A DNA stretch of 64,000 nt from contig JADJNF010000008.1 in assembly GCA_016714445.1 (NCBI GenBank), positions 248,001 through 312,000 of the forward strand. The letters are read 5' to 3'. This document shows positions 43,537-52,697 of the stretch, in pieces. The DNA is from Saprospiraceae bacterium (lineage in GTDB: Bacteria > Bacteroidota > Bacteroidia > Chitinophagales > Saprospiraceae). Every line of letters starts with the position of its first letter. Positions within the stretch are counted from its first letter, which is position 1. The translations under genes and the position numbers were made by a program. The notes below the pieces were generated by a model that saw only the letters and a program-made list of their open reading frames with translations, was not told the DNA's origin and searched no databases.

Positions 43537-44421
43537 ATGAAAAAGGTATTAAAATGGGTAGTGTATATACTTGGGGCTTTTGTGCTGATCATATTATTGG
43601 CGTCATGGTTTTTCTCATCCCAATTTAATAAAGAATTTGAAAAAGTAATTGCATTGGACCCTCCATCGGTTTCCATCCCGACAGATTCAGCATCTATTGA
43701 ACGGGGCCGGATATTATCTGTTGATTGCAGATCATGTCACGGAGTCGACTTAGGTGGAAATGTCTTTTTTGATGACCCCAATATAGGTGTATTGCCTGCT
43801 TCCAATCTGACCAGATCAGAAGGTAGCGAAACTCAGGAATATACTGATTTGGATTTCGTAAGAGCCATAAGACACGGCTTAAATAAGTCAGGTAATAAAT
43901 TGATGGTTATGCCAAGTGCCTCATTATCTCATATGAGTGATCAGGATCTAGGATGTCTGATTGCTTTTATAAAATCTCTGCCTAAAGTAGAGAGAACATT
44001 TGAAAAACGTAAATTTACTTATATGAGCCAGGCGATGGCTGGAGCAGGGTTGTTTGGAGATTTGTATCATTATGATATTATTGATCATGAAAATGCAAAA
44101 AATATTCCCTCCCCTACAGTTGGTAATTCTGTGGAATATGGTTCTTACCTGATAAAAATTAAAGGCTGTTCAGAATGCCATCAGAAAGACCTGAAAGGTG
44201 GCAACTCCCCGGATCCGGTGTCACCACCTGTGCCCGATATTTCCAATAGTGGCTCTGTGGGCAAATGGACGCTCGAACAATTTACAAGTGTATTCAGGAC
44301 AGGCACTACTCCTGAAGGAAAGGTACTGGATGGGAAATTTATGCCGTTTGCAGGATTAAGTGCACATAGTGATGAAGAAATTGAAGCTGTGTATAATTAT
44401 ATAAAATCATTGAACCAATAA
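43537..44421 (+). CDS. Dihaem c-type cytochrome, membrane-anchored
   Basis: 294 residues. N-terminal hydrophobic segment 8-28, probably an uncleaved anchor. Two haem motifs: C64-R-S-C67-H68 and C211-S-E-C214-H215, each followed by a cytochrome c fold ending in a helix ('EIEAVYNYIKSL'). The domain spacing resembles alcohol/aldehyde dehydrogenase cytochrome subunits. Periplasmic electron carrier; partner not adjacent. Probably controlled by the upstream hybrid regulator through the direct repeats. Confidence 0.9.
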   Translation: MKKVLKWVVYILGAFVLIILLASWFFSSQFNKEFEKVIALDPPSVSIPTDSASIERGRILSVDCRSCHGVDLGGNVFFDDPNIGVLPASNLTRSEGSETQEYTDLDFVRAIRHGLNKSGNKLMVMPSASLSHMSDQDLGCLIAFIKSLPKVERTFEKRKFTYMSQAMAGAGLFGDLYHYDIIDHENAKNIPSPTVGNSVEYGSYLIKIKGCSECHQKDLKGGNSPDPVSPPVPDISNSGSVGKWTLEQFTSVFRTGTTPEGKVLDGKFMPFAGLSAHSDEEIEAVYNYIKSLNQ

Positions 44422-44641
44422 ATGTTTATTTAGACCTTCTTTGAGGTCACTCTGAAAACTCATTTGGTAAGATAATCTAGATGTTTATTACATTAACTAT
44501 AAAGGGCAAACTTATGATTATCAATGCAGTAGAAATAAAAGAGTTTTATTTTTTTCTACATTAATTACTTTTAGGAGCAGACACTTCTTTGAATTAATTA
44601 ACCAAACAAAAAGTATTTTATAATTATTAAAACAAAAGATC

Positions 44642-45046
44642 ATGGAAAAGAAAATTTTATTAGGAACCATCGGCGGCGCAGTTGCCGGAACGGTCGTTTC
44701 AATGGCCATATACATGGGAATTTTTGGCAATATGGCTGAACAATGGATGGCAGAAAATGGTGCATGCCTGAAAGAGATGAATCCAACCTGGTGGTTTGTA
44801 AGTGCAATGGTACATGGATTACTTTATGCATTATTATTCCATAAAATGGGAATCAAAACAACCAAAAGCGGTGCCATTGCGGGAACCTGGATTGCCCTTT
44901 TATTGGCAACATTTATTGGCATTTCTATGGCATCTACTTATACAGCCTATTCGTGGGACTGGTTGCCTTTGGATATACTTGGCAATACTGTTGCAAGTGC
45001 TGTCGCAGGGGCAACGATAGGTTGGATTTATGGCAAAGTACAATAG
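44642..45046 (+). CDS. Small integral membrane protein, 134 aa
   Basis: Four hydrophobic helices (about 6-28, 48-66, 76-96, 108-130) with Gly-rich packing motifs ('GTIGGAVAGTVVS', 'ASAVAGATIGWIYG'). Resembles small DUF1761-like membrane proteins, but I cannot assign it with confidence. 30 bp before the cupin gene, probably one unit. Confidence 0.7.
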   Translation: MEKKILLGTIGGAVAGTVVSMAIYMGIFGNMAEQWMAENGACLKEMNPTWWFVSAMVHGLLYALLFHKMGIKTTKSGAIAGTWIALLLATFIGISMASTYTAYSWDWLPLDILGNTVASAVAGATIGWIYGKVQ

Positions 45047-45076
45047 ATTGTCTGATCAAAACAAAATTTAAGAAAA

Positions 45077-45628
45077 ATGAAATTTACGTATCCTCATATC
45101 ATCGAAAACGGAGGCGGCGAACGTCTTATTTTTAAACGCCTTGTCAAAGATACTAAAGGTGACTGGCTGGAAATTGAAAATTATGTCGAACCAAATACAG
45201 GACCACCCATGCATGTACATCACAAACAGGACGAACATCTTACCGTTGTAAAAGGAAGGATGGGCACACAAGTACTTGGTGAAGAGCCTGTTTTTTATGG
45301 TCCCGGAGAAGGAATTACATTCAAAGCGGGTGTGGCTCACAAATTCTGGAACGCAAGTTCGGTACCACTCATCTGCACAGGTTGGGTTAAGCCTGCCCAT
45401 AACCTTGAATATTTTCTAACTGAAATTTATGCTTCCATGAAAAACAATGGTGGTAAACAACCCGGGGCATTTGATGGTGCATGGTTATTGGACCGCTATC
45501 GTTCAGAATTTGATATGTTGGATATTCTGGCTTTTGTCAAAAAGATAATTTTTCCTGCCGCTCTTTTTTTCGGTAAGATACAAGGAAAACATAAAAAATT
45601 TGAAGGGGCGCCTGATCCGGTGGAATAG
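45077..45628 (+). CDS. Cupin domain-containing protein
   Basis: 183 residues. The single cupin has both conserved motifs: 'PMHVHHKQDEHLTVVKG' (His, His, Glu, His metal ligands, residues about 44-60) and 'PGEGITFKAGVAHKFWN' (third/last His, residues about 76-92). The C-terminal 70 residues are helical and hydrophobic ('FVKKIIFPAALFFG'). Enzyme or sensor role not decidable. Confidence 0.87.
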   Translation: MKFTYPHIIENGGGERLIFKRLVKDTKGDWLEIENYVEPNTGPPMHVHHKQDEHLTVVKGRMGTQVLGEEPVFYGPGEGITFKAGVAHKFWNASSVPLICTGWVKPAHNLEYFLTEIYASMKNNGGKQPGAFDGAWLLDRYRSEFDMLDILAFVKKIIFPAALFFGKIQGKHKKFEGAPDPVE

Positions 45629-45755
45629 AATACTACTCATATATTTCAAGGAATCAATTTATATTGGTCAATATATCAGGAAATTAGTAAAATTTGCAAA
45701 AGGTTGAAAAAATTCGAATATTTAAAAATTCCTGAATACCTGTCTCTATACTAAA

Positions 45756-47153
45756 TTATCCCAATGCTTTTATTTCCTGCACCAGTTTATTGAGACTATC
45801 CTTTGCGTCGCCAAACAACATTTTAGTTTTTGATTCAAAGAATAATGGATTTTCAATACCGGCATAACCTGGTTTCATGGATCGCTTTAAAACAATAACT
45901 GTATCTGCATCCAGCACATCAAGTATAGGCATGCCATAAATCGGGCTCCCCGGATCGGTTTTAGCTGAAGGATTTACCACATCATTTGCCCCTACAACAA
46001 TAGCTACATTCGTACCTTTAAGTTTATCATTGGAATCATCCAGATCCAGTAACTTATCGTAAGAAACATTGGCTTCTGCCAGAAGAACGTTCATATGCCC
46101 GGGCATTCTGCCGGCCACAGGGTGAATAGCATAAAAAACTTCAACATTGTTTTTTGAAAGCATAGCGTCCAATTCCTGACAGGTTTTTTGTGCTTGTGAC
46201 ACTGCTAATCCATAACCCGGTACGATCATCACTCTTTGGGCATAATACAATTGTATGGCCAGCTCATTGGCTGAAATCTCTTTATATACTCCAGCTACTC
46301 CGCTGGCATTAGAAGCAGCTGTACCTCCGAAATTACCCAACAGAACATTCCAAAGTGACCGGTTCATAGCATTACACATCATGACAGTCAGTATTATTCC
46401 TGCTGCTCCCACTAATATTCCACCTATCAACATGATCTGACTTCCAAATAATATACCTGCTGTTGCGGCGGATACTCCGGTTAGTGAATTAAGCAAAGAA
46501 ATAACTACAGGCATGTCAGCACCGCCAATAGGTGCAACAAATGAGAAACCGTAAATCATGGATAATATCATAATGACCCAACCTAACCATTCATAATTTC
46601 CTTCACCTGCAATCAGGCAATAACCGGAAAATGCCATGATTACAATGAAAAATATATTATTGAAGGTATTATGTCCTCTAAAAGTAACATTCTTGTCTTC
46701 GACTTTTCCATCCAACTTGAGGTAAGCCAATACACTACCTGTAAATGAAACAGCACCTATTATTAACGTGGATATCAATATTAACCCGGAGCCAAGCTCC
46801 ATCACGGCATCCTTAATCCCATACAGTTCTATAATGGCTAAAATCATAGCTGATGCACCACCAAATCCATTAAATAAGGACACCAATTGTGGCATCTCAG
46901 TCATCTGGACTTTTTTTGCCATATACCAGCCTATAATACCACCTAGTATAATACCAACAAAAATCCATAAGTAATTAGGATAAGAATTTTCTATAGGATC
47001 AAAGATGGATGTTATGATAGCTAAACCCATACCTATAGATGCAACTATATTTCCCTTTCTGGCTGTATCAGGAGAACTAAGATATTTTAAACCCCACACT
47101 ATTCCCAATGCTCCAACCAGATATAATATTTTGACCAACGCTTCTACATACAT
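45756..47153 (-). CDS. pntB: NAD(P) transhydrogenase, beta subunit
   Basis: 465 residues. N-terminal membrane domain of 8-9 helices (about 5-265) and C-terminal NADP-binding domain III (about 285-465: 'VPGYGLAVSQAQ', 'FAIHPVAGRMPGHMNVLL'-like, 'GANDVVNPSA', 'KRSMKPGYAG'). Couples proton entry to hydride transfer from NADH to NADP. Third gene of a leftward operon with pntAB and pntA. Confidence 0.96.
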   Translation of the reverse strand: MYVEALVKILYLVGALGIVWGLKYLSSPDTARKGNIVASIGMGLAIITSIFDPIENSYPNYLWIFVGIILGGIIGWYMAKKVQMTEMPQLVSLFNGFGGASAMILAIIELYGIKDAVMELGSGLILISTLIIGAVSFTGSVLAYLKLDGKVEDKNVTFRGHNTFNNIFFIVIMAFSGYCLIAGEGNYEWLGWVIMILSMIYGFSFVAPIGGADMPVVISLLNSLTGVSAATAGILFGSQIMLIGGILVGAAGIILTVMMCNAMNRSLWNVLLGNFGGTAASNASGVAGVYKEISANELAIQLYYAQRVMIVPGYGLAVSQAQKTCQELDAMLSKNNVEVFYAIHPVAGRMPGHMNVLLAEANVSYDKLLDLDDSNDKLKGTNVAIVVGANDVVNPSAKTDPGSPIYGMPILDVLDADTVIVLKRSMKPGYAGIENPLFFESKTKMLFGDAKDSLNKLVQEIKALG

Positions 47154-47173
47154 ACAATTATATATTTATGGTG

Positions 47174-47482
47174 TTATTTTTTCTTTTTAAACATCGAGAG
47201 CATTCTATTGGTAACATAGAACCCACCCATAACATTGATCATCCCCAAAATAATGGCAATTACTCCAACTATTATGGTAAAAATGTCTTCAGGATTCGTT
47301 TTTCTAAGCAGCAGGATACCACCTATGATAACAATTCCGCTTACCGCATTTGCTCCTGACATCAGCGGAGTGTGCAAAATCGTTGGCACATTCGAAATAA
47401 TCTGAAAACCTAAAATAACCATGAATACTAATAAATATATCAGGGTGACGTTTTCGTTGATAAAAATGGCTACTTGCTCCAT
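47174..47482 (-). CDS. pntAB: NAD(P) transhydrogenase, alpha subunit 2 (membrane part)
   Basis: 102 residues with three or four transmembrane helices; 'LLVFMVILGFQIISNVPTILHTPLMSGANAVSGIVIIGG' region is the family core. Separate from the soluble alpha-1 subunit, the three-gene form of the enzyme. Two bp after pntA. Confidence 0.93.
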   Translation of the reverse strand: MEQVAIFINENVTLIYLLVFMVILGFQIISNVPTILHTPLMSGANAVSGIVIIGGILLLRKTNPEDIFTIIVGVIAIILGMINVMGGFYVTNRMLSMFKKKK

Positions 47483-47484
47483 GA

Positions 47485-48576
47485 TTAATTAGATTTAGAA
47501 ATGAGGGCAGACTTTATGATTTCATTTTCTTCGTTCAGATTGGCAACCCCATCTTTAACTACTATCTGCAGAAAGTTAATAATATTATTAGAAAAAAGGG
47601 TACTTGCCACACCACTCAGCTCATCTGAAAGATCGGAATTGCCAACAATGGTAACCCCGTTTGTGACAATGATTTTATTATTCTCAGTGAAAGCACAGTT
47701 CCCTCCGGTGGAAGCTGCCAGATCAACAATAACTGATCCCGGTTTCATATTTTTTATCGTATCTTCTGTGACCAATAATGGAGCTTTACGACCTCTTACC
47801 TGTGCTGTGGCTATAATTATATTGGACTTTAGTGCTCGTTCCTGAACCAAAGCTCTTTGTTTTTCCAGGTATTCTTCTGATTGTTGGACAGCGTATCCTC
47901 CGGCACCACGATCATCAGTTGCACCTTCAACCTCTACAAAATTGGCCCCAAGACTCATTACTTCTTCTTTAGCGGCTGTCCGGGTATCAAAAGCTTCAAC
48001 AACTGCACCGAGTCTTTTTGCTGTTGCAATGGCTTGCAGACCAGCGACTCCTGCGCCAAGTATCATCACCTTCGTAGGAGGTATAGTGCCAGCAGCTGTC
48101 ATCATCATAGGAAACATATTGTTATAATAATCAGTGGCTTTAAGTACTGCTTTATATCCTGCCAGTGAAGCCATTGAAGATAAAATATCCATAGATTGAG
48201 CCAATGTAGTACGGGGGATCATATCCATACTGATCACATTGATCGGGTAATTGCTAAGCTGATCCAATACTGCTGCATTTTGATATGGGGCAAACATAGA
48301 TATATAAATGGCATCTTTTTTCATTATACCAAGTTCGCTATCCGTAACAGGAGCAATACTTACTATGATGTCTGATGTGGTAAGAACAGATTCACGGGAT
48401 GTCGAAGTAAATCCATTTTCATGATAAAGTTCATCAGAAAAACCTGCCTTTTCTCCGGCTCCTTTTTCAATCATTCGGGTCAAGCCCATCACATCCAGCT
48501 TCTTAGAAGATGAAGGAGCTATGGATACCCGATTAAAATATTGCTCTTTTAAAATTCCTATTACCATTATTCGCAA
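47485..48576 (-). CDS. pntA: NAD(P) transhydrogenase, alpha subunit 1
   Basis: 363 residues, soluble NAD-binding domain I. 'VMILGAGVAGLQAIATAKRLGAVVEAFDTR' near 166-195 is the Rossmann motif, followed by 'GAGGYAVQQSEEY' and 'LVTEDTIKNMKPGSVIVDLAASTGGN'. Distinguished from Ald by length and by the 'GGNCAFTENN' segment. First gene of the operon. Confidence 0.95.
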   Translation of the reverse strand: MRIMVIGILKEQYFNRVSIAPSSSKKLDVMGLTRMIEKGAGEKAGFSDELYHENGFTSTSRESVLTTSDIIVSIAPVTDSELGIMKKDAIYISMFAPYQNAAVLDQLSNYPINVISMDMIPRTTLAQSMDILSSMASLAGYKAVLKATDYYNNMFPMMMTAAGTIPPTKVMILGAGVAGLQAIATAKRLGAVVEAFDTRTAAKEEVMSLGANFVEVEGATDDRGAGGYAVQQSEEYLEKQRALVQERALKSNIIIATAQVRGRKAPLLVTEDTIKNMKPGSVIVDLAASTGGNCAFTENNKIIVTNGVTIVGNSDLSDELSGVASTLFSNNIINFLQIVVKDGVANLNEENEIIKSALISKSN

Positions 48577-48653
48577 ATATTGTAAGTTGCGAAGGTAAGA
48601 ATTTTGAAATACTAATTATTCAGGAAAGCAAATTTTTATTTAAATGATTTATA

Positions 48654-49214
48654 TCAGTGTTTGATCAACTGTCTGAATGGGTCTTCAGATGTGTCATATT
48701 TATACAGATTGTATTTTTCGATTTTGGTTATCAGTTTTTGAGCATAATTATCATCTGTAGCATAACCACAAAATTTTAAACCATATGCCCAGGCCGTATA
48801 ATCCGTTTTATCAAAATTAAACAAGGGGCTGTATCGCTCCGTTTGGGATAAAAAATTTGACCTGTCGATATAGGAGTCGATGTCTGTCTCATAAGCGCGA
48901 AAGCAGGATTCTATCAATTGTCCTTTTCTGTTGAAATCATCATCTTTGTAGTAATATGTTTTTCCAGTCCAGTAGTTTTTGCATTTGATTCCAAAATGAT
49001 TGTTGGCTTCTTTGGCTAGTTTACTTGTACCGTAATGGGATTCATGGAGACCTTGAGCCAGAGTAATACTAGCCGGAATTCCCGTACGATACATTTCTAC
49101 AACAGCAAGGTCTTTATATGCTTCAATATATTCTGTTGCGGCAATTTCCGGATTAAAATCAAACGACACCAATCCAATACAAACAAATAGTATTATTACT
49201 CTTCCGATAGACAT
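48654..49214 (-). CDS. Glucosaminidase domain protein (short form)
   Basis: 186 residues, probable peptidoglycan N-acetylglucosaminidase (GH73-like). Signal peptide near 1-18. Catalytic Glu in 'LAQGLHESHYGTSKLA'; 'NNHFGIKCKNYW', 'ESCFRAYETDIDSYIDRS' and 'WAYGLKFCGYATDDNYAQKLI' complete the fold. No LysM. Strongly similar in the core to the LysM protein at 52698-53834, so a nearby paralogue. Confidence 0.9.
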   Translation of the reverse strand: MSIGRVIILFVCIGLVSFDFNPEIAATEYIEAYKDLAVVEMYRTGIPASITLAQGLHESHYGTSKLAKEANNHFGIKCKNYWTGKTYYYKDDDFNRKGQLIESCFRAYETDIDSYIDRSNFLSQTERYSPLFNFDKTDYTAWAYGLKFCGYATDDNYAQKLITKIEKYNLYKYDTSEDPFRQLIKH

Positions 49215-49274
49215 GTTGCAAAAAATTATAATATATTAGATTCAAAACCCGTGCCAAAGATGGCATTAATTTTA

Positions 49275-50873
49275 TTAAGGACATGAAGATAAAGGCAAAA
49301 CCTGCAAATTTCCTGTATTGTTGACCGTAATTCTGAAACAATTTCCATTTGTATTTTTTAAAACGAGTCCTTTGGTATATGTTTCAATTATCAAATCGCT
49401 CGTTTGCATTTTTATTTGAGGATGGGCATTGGAACAATTTAATGATTCAGTCTCGAGGGTACCTGATGTATTTATTTTTATTTTTTTACAGTTGCCGGAA
49501 ATATCTTTTAATATCACACCATTTGTTGGATCTTCAAATGCTAAATCATTTTTCTCGAGCTTGATTACCGACTGATTGTTTACATGACATACGATACGTT
49601 GCGTAGAAAGGTTGCCACTGACATCGACAATTAGCCTGTAACAATATCCTTTATCTGATCGCAGGACCAAGCCTTTACTATTGTTTTCAAATATAATATC
49701 AGTACTTTTTGCCAAGGATACTTTTCCGGGATTCGTGCCGTCGCTGACAGGCATATCTACTTTGAATGTGAATAATCCCTGAGTTATATCACTTGCTAAA
49801 ATACAACCGGATGGAAGATAAGGATAGACTCCCCAAGGACCTTTCCAGTCATGTGCGGCAACATCATAACCCAATCCGTTTTGCAGTTTATAGGTGTCAT
49901 AATAGGCGATAAGCTTTGGTGACAATGGGTTGGAAATGTTAAAAATCTGAACCCCATCTTCATAATAGGATACAAATAAGGTATCTCCTTTTACAAAAGG
50001 ATTATGTGGTCTGTTATTGCTAAACGTCGGAGCTTCAAGTGGATCTTTAAATGATCCAATCAGATTTAGAGCTGTACCAAGCCCTGTACCGCTGATCTGA
50101 TATAATTTTAATGGTCTGCCTCGGGGCACTTCTTCAGCAGCATAAGCATATTGACCATTCGTGGTAAGCCAGCTGCTGTGGTTATATCCGGTTGCATCAG
50201 TATTTGATGCCAGTTGTTGAATATTTGCAGGATTTGTGACGTCCCACATAATATATCCATTATAACCATGAGAAGCATAGGCTATATTGTTTCTGACATA
50301 TATATCATGTATATAGCTGGTCTGAAATTTTTTTAAAAGTACCGGATTTGCTGGTGTACCATTATATGTTACTCCATTAACAATTTCTGTATCTAAAGTA
50401 TAAATAGTTAATTGTCCATTTGTAGCATTTGACCCCACCACATACAATCTGGCGTGTAAAGTATCAATGTATATATTATGTGCTCTGTCAAAAACTGCAG
50501 TACTTTGTGTTACAGAATAGTTATCTAAATTTATGATTTCCAATCCTTCGGTGCAAGCGCCTCCGTCACATACTCCGTAAGCATAATTTCGATACGTCTT
50601 AAAGTCTCTCCATGTAACTGTACTGCCATCAATATATGACATTTTTTGGATAGGATTCGAACAGTCCGTCACATCATATATATTTATTGCCTTACTACTT
50701 CCAATGATTGCATACTCTTTACCTGTTTTATCTACATATCCCCAAACATCATTATATTCATTTCCCGGCATACCACCAACATAAGCTTTGGGGGCAACAT
50801 TAAAGTTTTGTGCAGATAAATGTATTATACCTGATATAAAGAATACAAACCAAAACATTTTGATGTCTTTCAT
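49275..50873 (-). CDS. Choice-of-anchor B family beta-propeller protein with C-terminal repeats
   Basis: 532 residues from ATG 50873 ('MKDIKMFWFVFF'), signal peptide ending 'HLSAQ'; an ATG at 50894 would add 7. Residues about 25-390 are LVIVD-type propeller repeats ('GYVDKTGKEYAIIGSSKAINIYDVTD', 'ARLYVVGSNATNG', 'PHNPFVKGDTLFVSYYEDGVQIFNISNP'). Residues about 391-532 are three tandem repeats (see separate entry). Secreted; no T9SS domain seen, so anchoring must be by the repeats or another route. Divergent from the DNA glycosylase gene. Confidence 0.88.
   Translation of the reverse strand: MKDIKMFWFVFFISGIIHLSAQNFNVAPKAYVGGMPGNEYNDVWGYVDKTGKEYAIIGSSKAINIYDVTDCSNPIQKMSYIDGSTVTWRDFKTYRNYAYGVCDGGACTEGLEIINLDNYSVTQSTAVFDRAHNIYIDTLHARLYVVGSNATNGQLTIYTLDTEIVNGVTYNGTPANPVLLKKFQTSYIHDIYVRNNIAYASHGYNGYIMWDVTNPANIQQLASNTDATGYNHSSWLTTNGQYAYAAEEVPRGRPLKLYQISGTGLGTALNLIGSFKDPLEAPTFSNNRPHNPFVKGDTLFVSYYEDGVQIFNISNPLSPKLIAYYDTYKLQNGLGYDVAAHDWKGPWGVYPYLPSGCILASDITQGLFTFKVDMPVSDGTNPGKVSLAKSTDIIFENNSKGLVLRSDKGYCYRLIVDVSGNLSTQRIVCHVNNQSVIKLEKNDLAFEDPTNGVILKDISGNCKKIKINTSGTLETESLNCSNAHPQIKMQTSDLIIETYTKGLVLKNTNGNCFRITVNNTGNLQVLPLSSCP
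49278..49703 (-). repeat. Three tandem ~50-residue coding repeats
   Basis: C-terminal repeats of the choice-of-anchor B protein. Each has the pattern D-[IL]-x-F/I-E-x4-[KN]-G-[LV]-[VI]-L-[KR]-x3-G-x-C-x-[RK]-[IL]-x-[VI]-[ND]-x-[ST]-G-[NT]-L and ends with a Cys. Lengths about 51, 50 and 41 residues. Confidence 0.75.
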
Positions 50874-50908
50874 TTTTACTACTTTTAGCCCCATAAAGTA
50901 AATTTGTT

Positions 50909-51535
50909 ATGATGATTGCAAATATAAGGCCTGAAATTTTATCACATCTCTGTAAAGATAAAAAACTTGCAGTTTTAATAGAAAATTGTGAAGTAGTCAT
51001 ACAAAAAGGACCAATAAAAGTATTTGATGATCTGATCAGATCCATCGTCTCTCAACAATTATCCACAAGTGCAGCAGCGACCATTTATAGCCGCTTCATT
51101 AACTCAATTGATGATAAAAGTAGTGTATCAGAACAGATTTTAAGTAAAAATACGGATGAGTTACGAGCATTCGGCCTGTCATATCAAAAAGCATCTTATA
51201 TCCAGAATGTTGCAAGGCACTTTGAAGAAAACAGCTTGCATGAAACTGACTGGCACACCTGGAGCGACGAAAATATTATACAGGAGTTGACGAAGATTAA
51301 GGGTGTAGGCAGATGGACGGTGGAGATGATTCTTATGTTTTCTTTGTACCGAGAAGATGTCCTGCCGCTCGATGACCTTATTATAAGAAACAACATAATT
51401 TCGCTTTATGACGTGAGATCAGAAAAAAAACAACTCATAGCAGATCTTCAGGATATTGCGGAGCCTTGGAGACCATATCGTACTTATGCATGTCGATATC
51501 TTTGGGCGGCTAAAGATAGTAAATATCTAAAATAA
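50909..51535 (+). CDS. DNA-3-methyladenine glycosylase (AlkA/HhH-GPD family)
   Basis: 208 residues. Helix-hairpin-helix 'LTKIKGVGRWTVEMIL' near 130 and the catalytic Asp in 'VLPLDDLIIRN' near 151; the N-terminal 'FDDLIRSIVSQQLSTSAA' is the GPD helix. Excises alkylated bases. No Cys cluster, so not endonuclease III. Starts with ATG 50909 or ATG 50912. Confidence 0.93.
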   Translation: MMIANIRPEILSHLCKDKKLAVLIENCEVVIQKGPIKVFDDLIRSIVSQQLSTSAAATIYSRFINSIDDKSSVSEQILSKNTDELRAFGLSYQKASYIQNVARHFEENSLHETDWHTWSDENIIQELTKIKGVGRWTVEMILMFSLYREDVLPLDDLIIRNNIISLYDVRSEKKQLIADLQDIAEPWRPYRTYACRYLWAAKDSKYLK

Positions 51536-51560
51536 CCGATTTTTAATCAATTCTTCTAGA

Positions 51561-51929
51561 ATGAAACAATTTTATACCATTGGATTACTTATCATATCAA
51601 ATGTTTTTATGACACTGGCCTGGTATGGACATCTCAAGTTTGCTGAATGGAAATGGTCAGCAAAACTAGGACTCTTATCCGTGATCCTGATCAGTTGGGG
51701 AGTCGCTTTTTTTGAATACTGTTTTCAGGTACCGGCCAATAAAATTGGTTTCACCGGAAATGGAGGTCCATTTAATCTCTGGCAACTCAAGGTGCTGCAG
51801 GAAGTGATTACCTTAGTGGTCTTTACAGGATTTACCTTATTAGCTTTCAAAACAGAGACCTTCCGAACCAATCATCTCATTGGGTTTTTATTTTTGATTC
51901 TTGCAGTATACTTCATTTTTAAAAAATAA
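51561..51929 (+). CDS. DUF486 (DMT-like) membrane protein
   Basis: 122 residues with four hydrophobic helices; 'TLAWYGHLKF', 'AFFEYCFQVPANKIG' and 'FNLWQLKVLQEVITL' are family signatures. Function unknown. 25 bp after the glycosylase gene; convergent with the rluF-like gene, 3 bp between stops. Confidence 0.9.
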   Translation: MKQFYTIGLLIISNVFMTLAWYGHLKFAEWKWSAKLGLLSVILISWGVAFFEYCFQVPANKIGFTGNGGPFNLWQLKVLQEVITLVVFTGFTLLAFKTETFRTNHLIGFLFLILAVYFIFKK

Positions 51930-51932
51930 TAC

Positions 51933-52649
51933 TCACTTCCTGGAGTTTTTTACCAGTTCCATAAGCCAGGTGACTTCTGCTTCAGTGAGATATCGCCAGG
52001 TATCGTAGTCTATTCCGTCGAGCGTGATATCCATAATACGCACCCTGGTCAAATTTTTCACATGATATCCAAGATATTCACACATCCTACGGATCTGTCG
52101 GTTGAGACCTTGAGTAAGTACTATATTGAAAGTAAAGTCATCTATCTTTCTGACTTTACAAGGTCGTGTCACAGTATCCAAAATGGGCACACCAGTTGAC
52201 ATGGTTTTGATAAAAGCGTTATCTATGGGTTTATTGACGGTAACCACATATTCTTTTTCGTGATAATTGCCGGCACGAAGTATTTTGTTTACAATGTCTC
52301 CGTCATTGGTCAGCAAAATAAGACCTTGAGACATTTTGTCCAGTCTGCCTATGGGAAATATTCTTTCTTTATAGTGAAGGTGTTCGATGATGTTGTCAGG
52401 GTCACGTTCGTCAGTGGTACATACGACACCTACCGGCTTATGAAATGCTATATAAACAGTTTCGACATTTTTTGTGATTAACTCGTTGTCCAGATATACT
52501 TTGTCTGATGAAGACACCCTATTCCCTTTACGGGCGATTGTTTCATTGATTTTGACTCTTCCGGCTTCTATAAGCTTATCAGCATCACGACGCGAGCAAA
52601 GTCCTGTTTCACTGATATATTTGTTCAGGCTGATGTGTTCCTGCTCCAT
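51933..52649 (-). CDS. rluF: 23S rRNA pseudouridine synthase, RluF/RsuA type
   Basis: 238 residues. S4 RNA-binding domain (about 5-50: 'LNKYISETGLCSRRDADKLI') then the synthase core with catalytic Asp in 'GRLDKMSQGLILLTNDGD' (near 97-114) and 'GLNRQIRRMCEYLGYHV' near 193. The RluF-like length and motifs favour 23S U2604 modification; RluB or RsuA cannot be excluded. Confidence 0.88.
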   Translation of the reverse strand: MEQEHISLNKYISETGLCSRRDADKLIEAGRVKINETIARKGNRVSSSDKVYLDNELITKNVETVYIAFHKPVGVVCTTDERDPDNIIEHLHYKERIFPIGRLDKMSQGLILLTNDGDIVNKILRAGNYHEKEYVVTVNKPIDNAFIKTMSTGVPILDTVTRPCKVRKIDDFTFNIVLTQGLNRQIRRMCEYLGYHVKNLTRVRIMDITLDGIDYDTWRYLTEAEVTWLMELVKNSRK

Positions 52650-52697
52650 TTCTTGCTTTTAAAGCTGCAATTATATTAATATTCAAACTGAAAACCC

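Noticed and set aside
44433..44448. GACCT/AGGTC hairpin after the dihaem cytochrome gene
   Set aside because: Only a 5-bp core with no T run; too weak to call.
45660..45740. Inverted repeat TCAGGAAATT ... AATTCCTGA between the cupin and pntB genes
   Set aside because: Arms are imperfect and about 45 nt apart with no T tail; not a convincing terminator or operator.
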